Source of the DNA: Subtercola sp.
GTDB lineage: Bacteria > Actinomycetota > Actinomycetes > Actinomycetales > Microbacteriaceae
NCBI GenBank assembly: GCA_025463745.1
Contig: JAODBB010000048.1
Span: forward strand, 1-42,069
Reading direction: 5' to 3'
Length of the DNA stretch: 42,069 nucleotides
A program made the translations under genes and the position numbers. The first letter of the stretch is position 1, and each line of letters opens with the position of its first letter. Below, one piece after another: positions 23,245 to 31,262 of this stretch. The notes beneath the pieces were generated by a model that saw only the letters and a program-made list of their open reading frames with translations, had not been told where the DNA came from and did no database searches.

Positions 23245-25518
23245 CTAGAACCTCCCCCCAGCCGCGACAGTGATCTCTACCCAGCCGATCAGTGAACCGT
23301 CACCGGCGTACACAGCAAAAGGGTGTTCGCCCGGCGCGTATCCGGCGGGAATCCGAATATTCGCACCACCGCCGGCCACCACGGCCGTAGCCACCTTCAG
23401 CTGAGGCTGATACCCCACCACCGAAACGGTACGACCTTCGTGCCCGCTGATCGACAATCGCACCAGCGATCCTGTCGGCGCTCTGTTCGGTGTCGCCGAA
23501 ACCGTCGCGAAGACCGTGCTGTTTGCGTCGTTCAGCGCCGACTGTTTCAGCGGCGGCAGGGCCGAGATGTGCAGCGGAACGTCGATCGACGTCTTCGACT
23601 CGGCGACCCGTGCCGTCAGCACATGGTCGCCGGCATCGCCATCGCCGGGAATCGTGGCGATGACGGTAGCGCGCCCCACCTCGTCGGTGGTGTCGACGAC
23701 CGTCGGATCGATGGCAGCCGTGCCCACGGTCGTGCCGTCATACGCAAGTTCGACTCTGCTGGCCGGCGGCTCGCCGCCACTGAAGAGCAGCGACGACAGC
23801 GACACATTGATCGTGTCGCCGGCCGAGTAGCCGTTCGCATCGGGCGCGCTGAGGTGCACGCCGATGGCACGTTGCGCGTAGTCGGGCGAGACCACGGGAT
23901 GCGCGTGGAAGTAGTCGATCATCGAATCGAGGTCGACCTTGCCGGAGTCTGCCCGGCCGGTTCCCTCGGCGAAGGTGGTGAAATTGTCACCACCGTCGGC
24001 GAGAAACTTGTTCGCCGTGACGATCACGGTTTCTATCGGCGAAATGACGTGCCCATTGAGGCTCATCTGCCCGATCCGCGATCCGCTCGGCCGAGTGGGG
24101 TCATAGCTGTAGCTGAATCCGTGTGAGACTCCGAGCTTCAGAAACGGTCGGCTGGCTCCGGTCGGTTGCCACTGCTGTTCAAGAATGCGGCGAATCTGGT
24201 CGCCCGTGACATCGAGCGTCACAAGCGTGTTCGCGAACGGTTGCACATTGGCTAGTTCACGATAGCTGACGCTGCCGTCTCCGTCACCCGGGCCGGAGGA
24301 GGCGTACGTCAGGTCTGTTCGAAGCCCGCCGGGGTTCATGAATGCGATCTGCGATCCGGCTGCCTGCGTGGAGGCGAGCTGAACGTCGGCGACGAAATTG
24401 CCCAGTGTCGATTCGCCACCTCGATTGTCTTCGGTGCCGCCCGTTTGTTTGGCCTTGTTGAAGTCGGCAGTGATGCTGCCGACTTTTTCGTTTCCCTTCA
24501 CCGCCGCTACGGCAACCGCGTCGCTCACGATGGCGGCCACTGCCGCATCGGGGGCAAAGCGCGGTGAGGTGTCGGGATTCGTCAACGGCACGATCTCCGA
24601 CGTGATGGATTGCAGCTCATGGGTGGCGGAATCGACGCTGAGCGCGAGGTGGCCGATGTTCTCACCGTATTCCCCGGCCTGCAGAACGGGTCGGGTGCGG
24701 CCCGTGGGCCAGCCGGCAACCGGCAGATCGTGATCGTAGACCTGGTGCGTGTGACCCGAGACGATGGCGTCGACGTTCGTATCGACTCCGGTGACGATGG
24801 AACCGAAGGCAGAGTCGTCGGTCGAATCGGCGAGCGCGGGTGTCGCGGCACCCTCGTGAACGAGGAGAACGACGACATCGGCCTCGCCGTTCGCCGGGTC
24901 TCCGTCGGTGAGTTGGTCGGCGACCCGATTCACTTCAGGCACGATCGGCTTCACCTGCAAGCCGGCCAGGGCAGACGAGCCCACCAGCGACGGAAGCTGT
25001 TCGGTGACGGCGCCGACGAAACCGATGCGCACTCCGTCGACGACGGAGATCGAGTATTGGTCGTAGGCCGGTTTGCCGGTCGTGGTGTCGTAGAGGTTCG
25101 CCGCGAGGTACGGAAACGCGGCTGACGGAATCACCCGGCTGTCGACGTCACTACGGCCGCGGTCGAATTCATGGTTGCCAAGAGCCGATGCGGCGAGTTT
25201 CATCTGATTCAGGGCATCGATAGTCGGCTTGTCTTGCTGAATGAAAGACGTGAATGTCGACGCGCCGATATTGTCGCCGGCCGATACCAGGAGGGTGTTC
25301 GGGTTCGCCGCGGTGTAATGGTCGACGGCCCCGGCAAGCACGGCCGCTCCGGCGACCACTCCACCGGCTTCAAGCCTCCCGTGAAAGTCATTGATGCTGA
25401 GCACGTCGATCGACACCGTCGACGCGGCTTCGGCGGCGGGCGCGGCAACGCCGGCCAGACCAGCGCTGCCGCCGATGACGAGCGCCCCAACGAGGGCGAG
25501 GCTGAGTGGACGGTTCAC
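23245..25518 (-). CDS. Secreted bifunctional metallophosphatase/5'-nucleotidase
   Basis: A 757-residue exported enzyme expected to hydrolyse nucleotides (5'-nucleotidase, 2',3'-cyclic phosphodiesterase type) to nucleosides and phosphate. An Ala-rich signal peptide ends near residue 32. The metallophosphatase domain has LSINDFHGRLE, SAGDNIGAS, ALGNHEFDRG and VSGHTHQVYD; the 5'-nucleotidase C domain carries FMNPGGLRTDL and the FLADGGDNFTTF region. The last ~200 residues look like one or two Ig-type modules. No sortase motif or TM tail is visible, so it is probably released or loosely wall-bound. GTG 25518 overlaps the stop of the nuclease gene (GTGA). Confidence 0.92.
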   Translation of the reverse strand: MNRPLSLALVGALVIGGSAGLAGVAAPAAEAASTVSIDVLSINDFHGRLEAGGVVAGAAVLAGAVDHYTAANPNTLLVSAGDNIGASTFTSFIQQDKPTIDALNQMKLAASALGNHEFDRGRSDVDSRVIPSAAFPYLAANLYDTTTGKPAYDQYSISVVDGVRIGFVGAVTEQLPSLVGSSALAGLQVKPIVPEVNRVADQLTDGDPANGEADVVVLLVHEGAATPALADSTDDSAFGSIVTGVDTNVDAIVSGHTHQVYDHDLPVAGWPTGRTRPVLQAGEYGENIGHLALSVDSATHELQSITSEIVPLTNPDTSPRFAPDAAVAAIVSDAVAVAAVKGNEKVGSITADFNKAKQTGGTEDNRGGESTLGNFVADVQLASTQAAGSQIAFMNPGGLRTDLTYASSGPGDGDGSVSYRELANVQPFANTLVTLDVTGDQIRRILEQQWQPTGASRPFLKLGVSHGFSYSYDPTRPSGSRIGQMSLNGHVISPIETVIVTANKFLADGGDNFTTFAEGTGRADSGKVDLDSMIDYFHAHPVVSPDYAQRAIGVHLSAPDANGYSAGDTINVSLSSLLFSGGEPPASRVELAYDGTTVGTAAIDPTVVDTTDEVGRATVIATIPGDGDAGDHVLTARVAESKTSIDVPLHISALPPLKQSALNDANSTVFATVSATPNRAPTGSLVRLSISGHEGRTVSVVGYQPQLKVATAVVAGGGANIRIPAGYAPGEHPFAVYAGDGSLIGWVEITVAAGGRF

Positions 25519-27464
25519 TTGGTGTCTCCAGTCGGCACGGTCGGCGGGGAGTTCAGCGTGAGATTCAGCCCGACCAGCAAGGGGTCGTGATCCGATGACC
25601 GGTAGGGGTCTTTCGGGTTCAGGAAGTTGGTCACATTCGCGTTGACGTAGGAGTACTGATGGGCCGGAGCCTCAACGGAATTGACGTTCCAGATGTCTGT
25701 GGCAGTGACCAACGCTGCCGCGGAGGGGGAAGCGAAGATGTGGTCGAGCGAGCCCGCTTCGCCGTCGAACGAATACGAGGCTTTCCCCGTGCTCGTGCCC
25801 AAGTCGGTGTAGCCCGCACGCCGAATCGCCACAACCGGATCTTCTTCGTTCAGCGCGTTGAAGTCGCCGACCAGAAAAACCTTGTCTTGATGCATCGTCG
25901 TGCTGACTCCGGCCGCGAAGTCGAGAAGGGCCTGCGCCTCTCGGGTTCGATCGCCGTTGTAAGCGCCTTGGCCCGTGTCGACGTTGTCTCCCGTGGCTCC
26001 GGTGCCCGTCTTCGACTTGAAGTGATTCGACACCACGAGGAAGGTTTCGTCGGGGTCACCGTAGAGGGGTGCGAACGCCTGGGCGTCGGGTTCTCGGGCG
26101 TCATCGAAGGGCGAAGGCCCGATCAGGATGACGCTTTCGCCAATCGGTTTCACAACAGAGCTCCGGTAGATGTATCCGGTGCGAATGACGTCTTCGTCGG
26201 CCGGAGACGGCACCGCCGAAGGCGACGCGACATATTTCCAATCGGTGCCGCCATCGGCCGCGTTGATCGCGTCGACCAGCACTCCGAGGGCGTGATCTCG
26301 ATTCATACCGAGCTTCGCCGAGTTCTCGATCTCTTCGAGCGAGATCACGTTCGCGCCGAGCGCGAGAATCGCGGTGACGATCTTGCTCTGCTGCTGCTCG
26401 AAATGGGCTTGGGTGGCGGCGCCACGAACGCCACAACCCGGGGCGTCGCTATTGTTCACGGTGACAGGATTGCCGGCGCGATCGTTGTAGAACGTGCATC
26501 CGGTTCGCGAATCACCGGTGGTGGGAAAGAAATTCAGCACGTTGAACGTACCGAGCTTGATCGTTCCCCCCACATCAGCGGGATGCGCCGTTCGTGTGTT
26601 CGTGAAGGAAACCGGCGAGGCCGCCCTTTCGTTCGCGCCCGTGACCTCGGCCGTAGGCTGAAAGCGCCAGTGGCTGTTGCGGTAATCGAGCACAACAGGT
26701 TTCGTGAAGGTCACCGCAGACCCGATTCTGACCGGTGCGGAGAGGTACGGCAGGGGGTTCGACGTGTTCGCGGCCGCAGAATAGTTGGTGCTTGCACCAT
26801 CGTCGAGCCACACGGCTGACGCGCGATTGCCCGCCACGGTCGCCGCGTATTGCGGGCTGCCGACCGCGCCGACGCTCGTGGGCGCGAGAAGCGGCGAGCG
26901 GCCGGTGGCGAGCTCGATCTCGCCGTATTGCGCCGCCGACGAGAGCCCGGTGACGGTGTAGTCACCCTGGGGTTGCAGCAGCATTCCCTCGAGCGACTCG
27001 CGCCCGGCGTCGGTACCGGGATAGACCACCAGCGCCGGCGCCGGCGGCGTCGCAGCGCTGGCGTCGAGGTGGGTGATACCGCCCGGCGACAATTCGGTGA
27101 GGCCGTTGTACTCGCTCACCTTTCCCGTCACCTCGACGTAGTCGCGGTTCGTGACGGTGATCGGGTTCGAGCCGGTGAAGACGAAAATCGCGTCAGACGC
27201 GAGATGCGTCGCCGGGTCGACGACTCCGCCCGTGCCGGCCGTCTGAAGGTAGAAGCCGGCGAGGCCTCCCGTCGGGTAGGCGGCCGTGACGAATCCGCGC
27301 GTCGTGATGCTTGATCCGACCAGCGGACTGGCGGGGCCCACCCCTTGAATGTCTGCGATCGACATCGTCGTCGCGGTGGCCGCCGAAGCGCCGACCGCCG
27401 ACAAGTACGCGACCGTGGCGAGAATTGTGACGGCAAGAGTCGCCGTTCGGATGGGTGGGCGCAA
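25515..27464 (-). CDS. Secreted ExeM/NucH-type extracellular nuclease
   Basis: A 649-residue exported nuclease. The signal peptide (LAVTILATVAYLSAVGASAA) is followed by an OB-fold/lamin-tail-like region (residues ~35-290) and an endonuclease/exonuclease/phosphatase domain with KLGTFNVLNFFPTTGDSRTG, ISLEEIENS, VVSNHFKSK, FLVGDFNALNEEDP, LDHIFAS and YRSSDHDPLLVGL. This is the ExeM/NucH arrangement that degrades extracellular DNA, sometimes RNA. The start is TTG 27464. It overlaps the 5'-nucleotidase gene, so the pair is one operon converting extracellular nucleic acid to nucleosides and phosphate. Confidence 0.9.
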   Translation of the reverse strand: MRPPIRTATLAVTILATVAYLSAVGASAATATTMSIADIQGVGPASPLVGSSITTRGFVTAAYPTGGLAGFYLQTAGTGGVVDPATHLASDAIFVFTGSNPITVTNRDYVEVTGKVSEYNGLTELSPGGITHLDASAATPPAPALVVYPGTDAGRESLEGMLLQPQGDYTVTGLSSAAQYGEIELATGRSPLLAPTSVGAVGSPQYAATVAGNRASAVWLDDGASTNYSAAANTSNPLPYLSAPVRIGSAVTFTKPVVLDYRNSHWRFQPTAEVTGANERAASPVSFTNTRTAHPADVGGTIKLGTFNVLNFFPTTGDSRTGCTFYNDRAGNPVTVNNSDAPGCGVRGAATQAHFEQQQSKIVTAILALGANVISLEEIENSAKLGMNRDHALGVLVDAINAADGGTDWKYVASPSAVPSPADEDVIRTGYIYRSSVVKPIGESVILIGPSPFDDAREPDAQAFAPLYGDPDETFLVVSNHFKSKTGTGATGDNVDTGQGAYNGDRTREAQALLDFAAGVSTTMHQDKVFLVGDFNALNEEDPVVAIRRAGYTDLGTSTGKASYSFDGEAGSLDHIFASPSAAALVTATDIWNVNSVEAPAHQYSYVNANVTNFLNPKDPYRSSDHDPLLVGLNLTLNSPPTVPTGDTK

Positions 27465-27631
27465 CAGAGTCTTCTTTCGTATTTCAGCCAGGCGCAGTCA
27501 TCGGTACGCGCAGCAGAACGCTGCGGCCCCCACCGATCGGCCCTCGGGTGGGAGCCGACAAAGATGAGGATAGATCATTATTGTTCTACGGCGCAACTCG
27601 TCGGTCTGGGCGCCCGCGACCGGCGCAGTCG

Positions 27632-27665
27632 GATCTTGCACATTAATTGATCTTTGCTCATTAAA
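27632..27665. promoter_or_regulatory. Direct repeat gatc-ttgc-n-cattaa in a divergent promoter region
   Basis: gatcttgcacattaa (27632-27646) and gatctttgctcattaa (27649-27664) are near-identical AT-rich repeats about 18 bp apart. They lie in the 263-bp region between the nuclease start and the divergent surface-protein start. This is the most AT-rich stretch nearby, so it likely contains promoter elements and possibly a regulator site. It does not match the GTTCACC-type PHO box of streptomycetes. Confidence 0.5.
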
Positions 27666-27727
27666 GTCGTCAATCGCTGCTACCATGCGATTTGTCCCCC
27701 GTGGTGGGGCCAGATTGGTGGTACAGC

Positions 27728-29068
27728 ATGAAACAGACAACACGCAATTCCGCAGCCGAGAACGACTCGGGCGCACGGGGGCCGTTTCGGCGTCACAGGG
27801 TGGTGGGGGCATCCATTGCTCTCATGACCGCGGCGATCGTAGCCCTTCCCGCTTCTGCAATGGCGCAGACGACGGTGTCTCAGGCGACAGGTCGTCTTGT
27901 CACTGCCTCGTTACTGAGCAGCAACATTCTCGACACGCTTCTCACGCTTAAAGGCGCGCAGGCCGTGAACACGACGGCGAGCGGCGACGTGATCGTCGAC
28001 ACGCCTCTCGATGCTTCGGCCGTATCCGGGCTGATCGCCCTCAAAGCGGGCACACTGAACCTTCCGGTGTTCGGCAACACCGGAATAGTGCGGTTGGGGG
28101 CCGTGGGGCAGTACGGCAGGGCCAACGATGACGGTTCGTCGGCGGCCTTCTCCGGCACGGTCAGCGCGGCCCCCAGCTTGATCGGGGTCGGCACCGTCAC
28201 CGCGGGCCCCGATATCGGCTCGCCGACAGCCGGCAGCAGCGCTGAACTCAAGCTCTCCACCGCAGCACTGCTGGGCGGTCCCGATCTCGTCGACCTCAGC
28301 ACGTCGATCGGCGTGCTCGCCGCGTCGGCTCGGGAGAGTGCGACCGGAGCACAGTCGGGTCAATACACTCTGGCCGGGCTGGGAGTCACCGTCGGTGGAA
28401 CCCTTGTGTCGGTTCCGGTCGCTACCCTCCGCCCGGTACTCGACACCCTGATCACGACATTGGGACTCGCCGGTGTCACGGTGACGAACCCGTTCACGAC
28501 GGCAGGCACCATCACGCTGACTCTCGCAGACCTGCAAGCCGCCGGTCTCGGCAGCGATCTGAACAGCCTTCCGGCTGACACCGATCTGCTGAGCTACGTT
28601 CCACAAGCCGTGATCAACAAGATCGCCGCGCTCGCCAACGGGGTGCTCACGGCAGCGAGCAATGCACTGCCGGGCCTGCCCGCAACGGCGCAAGCGGCGG
28701 TACAGCTCGCCATGACGCTGGCACAGTCGCTGATCACTCCCGTACTGAGCGGGCTGTCGGGTGCGTTGCAGGGTCCACTGGGCACCGCGATCTCCGCCGT
28801 TGCACAGCTTGATGTCAATCATCAGTCGACGGTTAACGGCGCGTTCACCGAAACCGCGTTACGAGTGGGCCTTGGCGCCAACGGCTCGCTCGCGTCTGTC
28901 GACCTGGCCAGTGCTTCGGTCGGGCCCAACGATGGGCCGAGCGCCGTGCAGCCCACCACGCCGCCGACAGATCCGAACGCTCCGCACTCGACGCCGCCCG
29001 CCGGTGCCGGTGCCGGTGCCGGTGCCGGTGCCGGTGCGCAGTCGACGCTGCCGAGGGTGGCGGGCTGA
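27728..29068 (+). CDS. Choice-of-anchor G family secreted protein with atypical C-terminus
   Basis: A 446-residue exported protein. A long n-region (two Arg-rich patches) leads to a hydrophobic h-region ASIALMTAAIVALPASAMA with cleavage predicted after residue 46. The body is Ala/Gly/Thr/Leu-rich beta-type sequence as in choice-of-anchor G proteins of Microbacteriaceae. Near the end a (Gly-Ala)n stretch encoded by a hexanucleotide repeat precedes STLPRVAG and the stop. Family members usually end in a sorting-type signal plus a membrane helix; here LPRVAG is the terminus and no hydrophobic tail follows. ATG 27728 (MKQTTRN) is preferred over an upstream in-frame codon at 27692. Function unknown, probably envelope-associated. 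Confidence 0.75.
   Translation: MKQTTRNSAAENDSGARGPFRRHRVVGASIALMTAAIVALPASAMAQTTVSQATGRLVTASLLSSNILDTLLTLKGAQAVNTTASGDVIVDTPLDASAVSGLIALKAGTLNLPVFGNTGIVRLGAVGQYGRANDDGSSAAFSGTVSAAPSLIGVGTVTAGPDIGSPTAGSSAELKLSTAALLGGPDLVDLSTSIGVLAASARESATGAQSGQYTLAGLGVTVGGTLVSVPVATLRPVLDTLITTLGLAGVTVTNPFTTAGTITLTLADLQAAGLGSDLNSLPADTDLLSYVPQAVINKIAALANGVLTAASNALPGLPATAQAAVQLAMTLAQSLITPVLSGLSGALQGPLGTAISAVAQLDVNHQSTVNGAFTETALRVGLGANGSLASVDLASASVGPNDGPSAVQPTTPPTDPNAPHSTPPAGAGAGAGAGAGAQSTLPRVAG
29001..29036. repeat. Hexanucleotide array, six copies of ccggtg within the surface-protein gene
   Basis: Six perfect ccggtg units encode the alternating Gly-Ala linker just before the C-terminus. As with the ggctac array, the unit length keeps reading frame, so linker length could vary by slippage without loss of the protein end. 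Confidence 0.93.
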
Positions 29069-29074
29069 CTGCAG

Positions 29075-29159
29075 CATCGAGGCGGCCGGTGCTTCGGCAG
29101 CGACCGCCTCGTGCTGTCTGAAGAGATCTCCAGTCGCGCCGCCGACCGGAGATCTCGGG
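29075..29159 (+). terminator. Inverted repeats after the surface-protein gene, terminator-like
   Basis: gaggcgg with ccgcctc (about 29079-29111) and gagatctcc with ggagatctc (about 29122-29158) form two stems in the 146-bp gap before the threonine aldolase gene. Neither has a T-run, so a Rho-independent terminator in the strict sense is not shown. Confidence 0.4.
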
Positions 29160-29214
29160 CCGGGATGCGCCGAACGCAACACGCACGCGCCGCCAGTGCG
29201 AGAGACTTGATTCC

Positions 29215-30285
29215 GTGACCGATGAACCCCAGCCCATGACACCCCTGCACGACCCCACGAAACGCGGATTCGCCTCCGATAACTATGCGGGCGTGCATCC
29301 GGAGGTCTTAGAGGCCATCGCAGCCGCGAACGGAGGCCACCAGGTCTCATACGGCGAAGACATCTACACCGCCCGTCTGCAGCAGGTCGTGAAGGGCCAC
29401 TTCGGCGAGGCGGCCGAGGCGTTTCCGGTGTTCAACGGCACCGGCGCCAACGTGCTCAGCCTGCAGTCGATGCTGCCGCGCTGGGGAGCGGTCGTGTGCA
29501 CGAGCACCGCGCACATCCACACCGACGAGAACGCCGCACCCGAACGCGTCGGTGGCCTCAAGCTGCTCACCGTCGACACCCCCGACGGAAAACTCACCCC
29601 CGAACTGATCGACCGCGAGGCGTGGGGCTGGGGCGACGAACACCGCGCCCAGCCGCTCGCCGTGTCGATCACGCAGACCACCGAGCTCGGCACCTGCTAC
29701 ACGCCCGACGAGATCCGGGCGATCGCCGACCACGCGCACGAGCGAGGCATGCGCCTGCACCTCGACGGCGCCCGCCTCTCGAATGCGGCCGCGCACCTCG
29801 GCGTGCCGCTGCGCACGTTCACCACCGACGCCGGCGTCGACGTGCTCTCGTACGGCGGAACCAAGAACGGCCTGCTCTACGGCGAAGCCGTCGTGGTGCT
29901 GAACCCTGCAGCATCCAAGGGCCTCAGCTTTCTGCGCAAGCTCGATATGCAGCTCGCCTCGAAGATGCGGTTCGTCTCGGCCCAGCTCATCGCGTTGCTC
30001 GAGGGCGACCTGTGGCTGCGTTCGGCAACGCATTCGAACGCCATGGCGCAGCGCCTGCGCTCGGCGGTCGACGGGATGCCCGGGGTGACCCTCACGCAAC
30101 AGACTCAGTCGAACGCGGTGTTCGCCATCGTGCCCCCCGGGGTGGCCGACGCGCTGCGAGAGGTTTTTCGCTTCTACGATTGGAACCCCGCCACCGGCGA
30201 AGTGCGGTGGATGTGCGCGTTCGACACCACCGAGGCCGACGTCGATGAGTTCGCCGCCGCCCTGGCCGCCCTCCTCCCGGCCTGA
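29215..30285 (+). CDS. ltaE: Low-specificity threonine aldolase / beta-eliminating lyase family
   Basis: A 356-residue PLP enzyme expected to cleave threonine or related beta-hydroxy amino acids to glycine and an aldehyde. Markers are FASDNYAGVHPEVLEAI near the N-terminus, VFNGTGANVLSL, TAHIHTDENAAPE, MRLHLDGARLSNAA (Asp binding the PLP pyridine nitrogen) and SYGGTKNGLLYGEA with Lys217 as the PLP lysine. Length and order fit the family. GTG 29215 is chosen; an internal ATG at 29236 would shorten it by seven residues. It stands as a single gene with inverted repeats upstream. Confidence 0.9.
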   Translation: MTDEPQPMTPLHDPTKRGFASDNYAGVHPEVLEAIAAANGGHQVSYGEDIYTARLQQVVKGHFGEAAEAFPVFNGTGANVLSLQSMLPRWGAVVCTSTAHIHTDENAAPERVGGLKLLTVDTPDGKLTPELIDREAWGWGDEHRAQPLAVSITQTTELGTCYTPDEIRAIADHAHERGMRLHLDGARLSNAAAHLGVPLRTFTTDAGVDVLSYGGTKNGLLYGEAVVVLNPAASKGLSFLRKLDMQLASKMRFVSAQLIALLEGDLWLRSATHSNAMAQRLRSAVDGMPGVTLTQQTQSNAVFAIVPPGVADALREVFRFYDWNPATGEVRWMCAFDTTEADVDEFAAALAALLPA

Positions 30286-30290
30286 AACGC

Positions 30291-30330
30291 ATGGAGACGC
30301 ATGGAGACGCATGCAGACGCATGGAATGAA
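30291..30330. repeat. 10-bp tandem repeat atggagacgc
   Basis: Two perfect units (30291, 30301), one with a single change (30311) and a partial one (30321) follow directly after the threonine aldolase stop. They lie in the leader of the nitroreductase gene. No function is apparent. Confidence 0.85.
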
Positions 30331-30408
30331 TTCGTTATGAAGTGAGTTGAGGCAACCAACGGCAATGGCGCCTGATCCGTTCGAACACGAAAGACAGGAG
30401 CCACCACC

Positions 30409-31011
30409 ATGACGATCGCCGAAACACTCCCCGCCGCCGGCCACGCAGCAAGCACCAGCGTGCCGATTCTCGACGTGCTCACCGAGCGCTGGAGCCCGCG
30501 CTCGTTCGAGCCCGACAGCGAGATCGCTGAGACCACGCTCACCGCAGCACTTGAAGCCGCGCGCTGGTCGCCGTCGGCCGGGAATACCCAGCCGTGGAAG
30601 TTCATCGTCGCGCGCCGCGGCACCGCGACCTTCGACCTGATCACCGCGAACCTGATGGGCTTCAACCAAGCCTGGACGCCCAACGCCAGCGTGCTCATCG
30701 TCGCCATCGCCGAGGTCATCGACGAAGACGGCAAGCCGCGCCGCTGGGCCCACTACGACCTCGGCCAAGCTATGGCGCACCTCTCGGTGCAGGCGCACGC
30801 CGACGGGTTGCACGTACACCAGATGGGCGGCATCGAAGTCGAAGGCCTGCGCAAGACGTTCGGCCTCGATGAGCGCTGGGATCCGGTGACCGTGACCGCG
30901 CTCGGCACCGTCGCACCCGCCGATCAGTTGCCCGATGAGGCCGCGCGCGCCCGCGAGGTCGCCCCGCGCACGCGCAAAGCGCTGACCGACATCGTCGCCA
31001 TCAACGACTGA
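30409..31011 (+). CDS. Nitroreductase family protein
   Basis: A 200-residue FMN-dependent oxidoreductase of the nitroreductase fold. The start region DVLTERWSPRSFEPDSEI contains the family's RRS/T-like FMN phosphate contact (SPRSF). LEAARWSPSAGNTQPWKFIV is the second hallmark, and DLGQAMAHLSVQAHADGLHVHQMGGI the central helix and strand. The usual C-terminal GYP/GxP segment is replaced by TVTALGTVAPADQLPD. ATG 30409 has aggag eight bases upstream. Substrate unknown; such enzymes reduce nitroaromatics, quinones or enones. Confidence 0.88.
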   Translation: MTIAETLPAAGHAASTSVPILDVLTERWSPRSFEPDSEIAETTLTAALEAARWSPSAGNTQPWKFIVARRGTATFDLITANLMGFNQAWTPNASVLIVAIAEVIDEDGKPRRWAHYDLGQAMAHLSVQAHADGLHVHQMGGIEVEGLRKTFGLDERWDPVTVTALGTVAPADQLPDEAARAREVAPRTRKALTDIVAIND

Positions 31012-31044
31012 CACCGCACACAGACTGACGCTTCGCAGCAGGCA

Positions 31045-31105
31045 ATGGTCGGAGATCAGCAAAAGCTCGGCGTATATGGTCGAGCTTTCGCAGATCTCCG
31101 ACCAT
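31045..31105. repeat. 25-bp near-perfect palindrome after the nitroreductase gene
   Basis: The left arm at 31045-31069 and the right arm at 31081-31105 are inverted copies matching at 23 of 25 positions, with an 11-base loop gcgtatatggt. The outer half is atggtcggagatc; the inner half gcaaaagctcg resembles the gcgcaaaagcacc arm of palindrome copies A and E. It lies 33 bp past the nitroreductase stop and may end that transcript. No T-run follows. Confidence 0.85.
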
Positions 31106-31262
31106 TCGTCTCCTCCACCCGCGGTTTTCGATGGTCAGCCCACGAAACCGCACTCCTCCGCGACGCTCGCGCATCGTTCAGGGGCTCCGGATGCTCGGCA
31201 CGCGTTACAGCGCATGACTTCGCCGGCCGCAGAGCCCCGCGCGAACCGGTACCGTCGAAACA

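Noticed and set aside
28822-29350. Several overlapping minus-strand frames
   Set aside because: Shadows of the surface-protein end and its Gly-Ala repeat, with His-Arg repeats arising from the ccggtg array.
29347-31062. 571-codon minus-strand open frame
   Set aside because: Antisense to threonine aldolase and nitroreductase, with His/Arg/Gly-rich nonsense composition.
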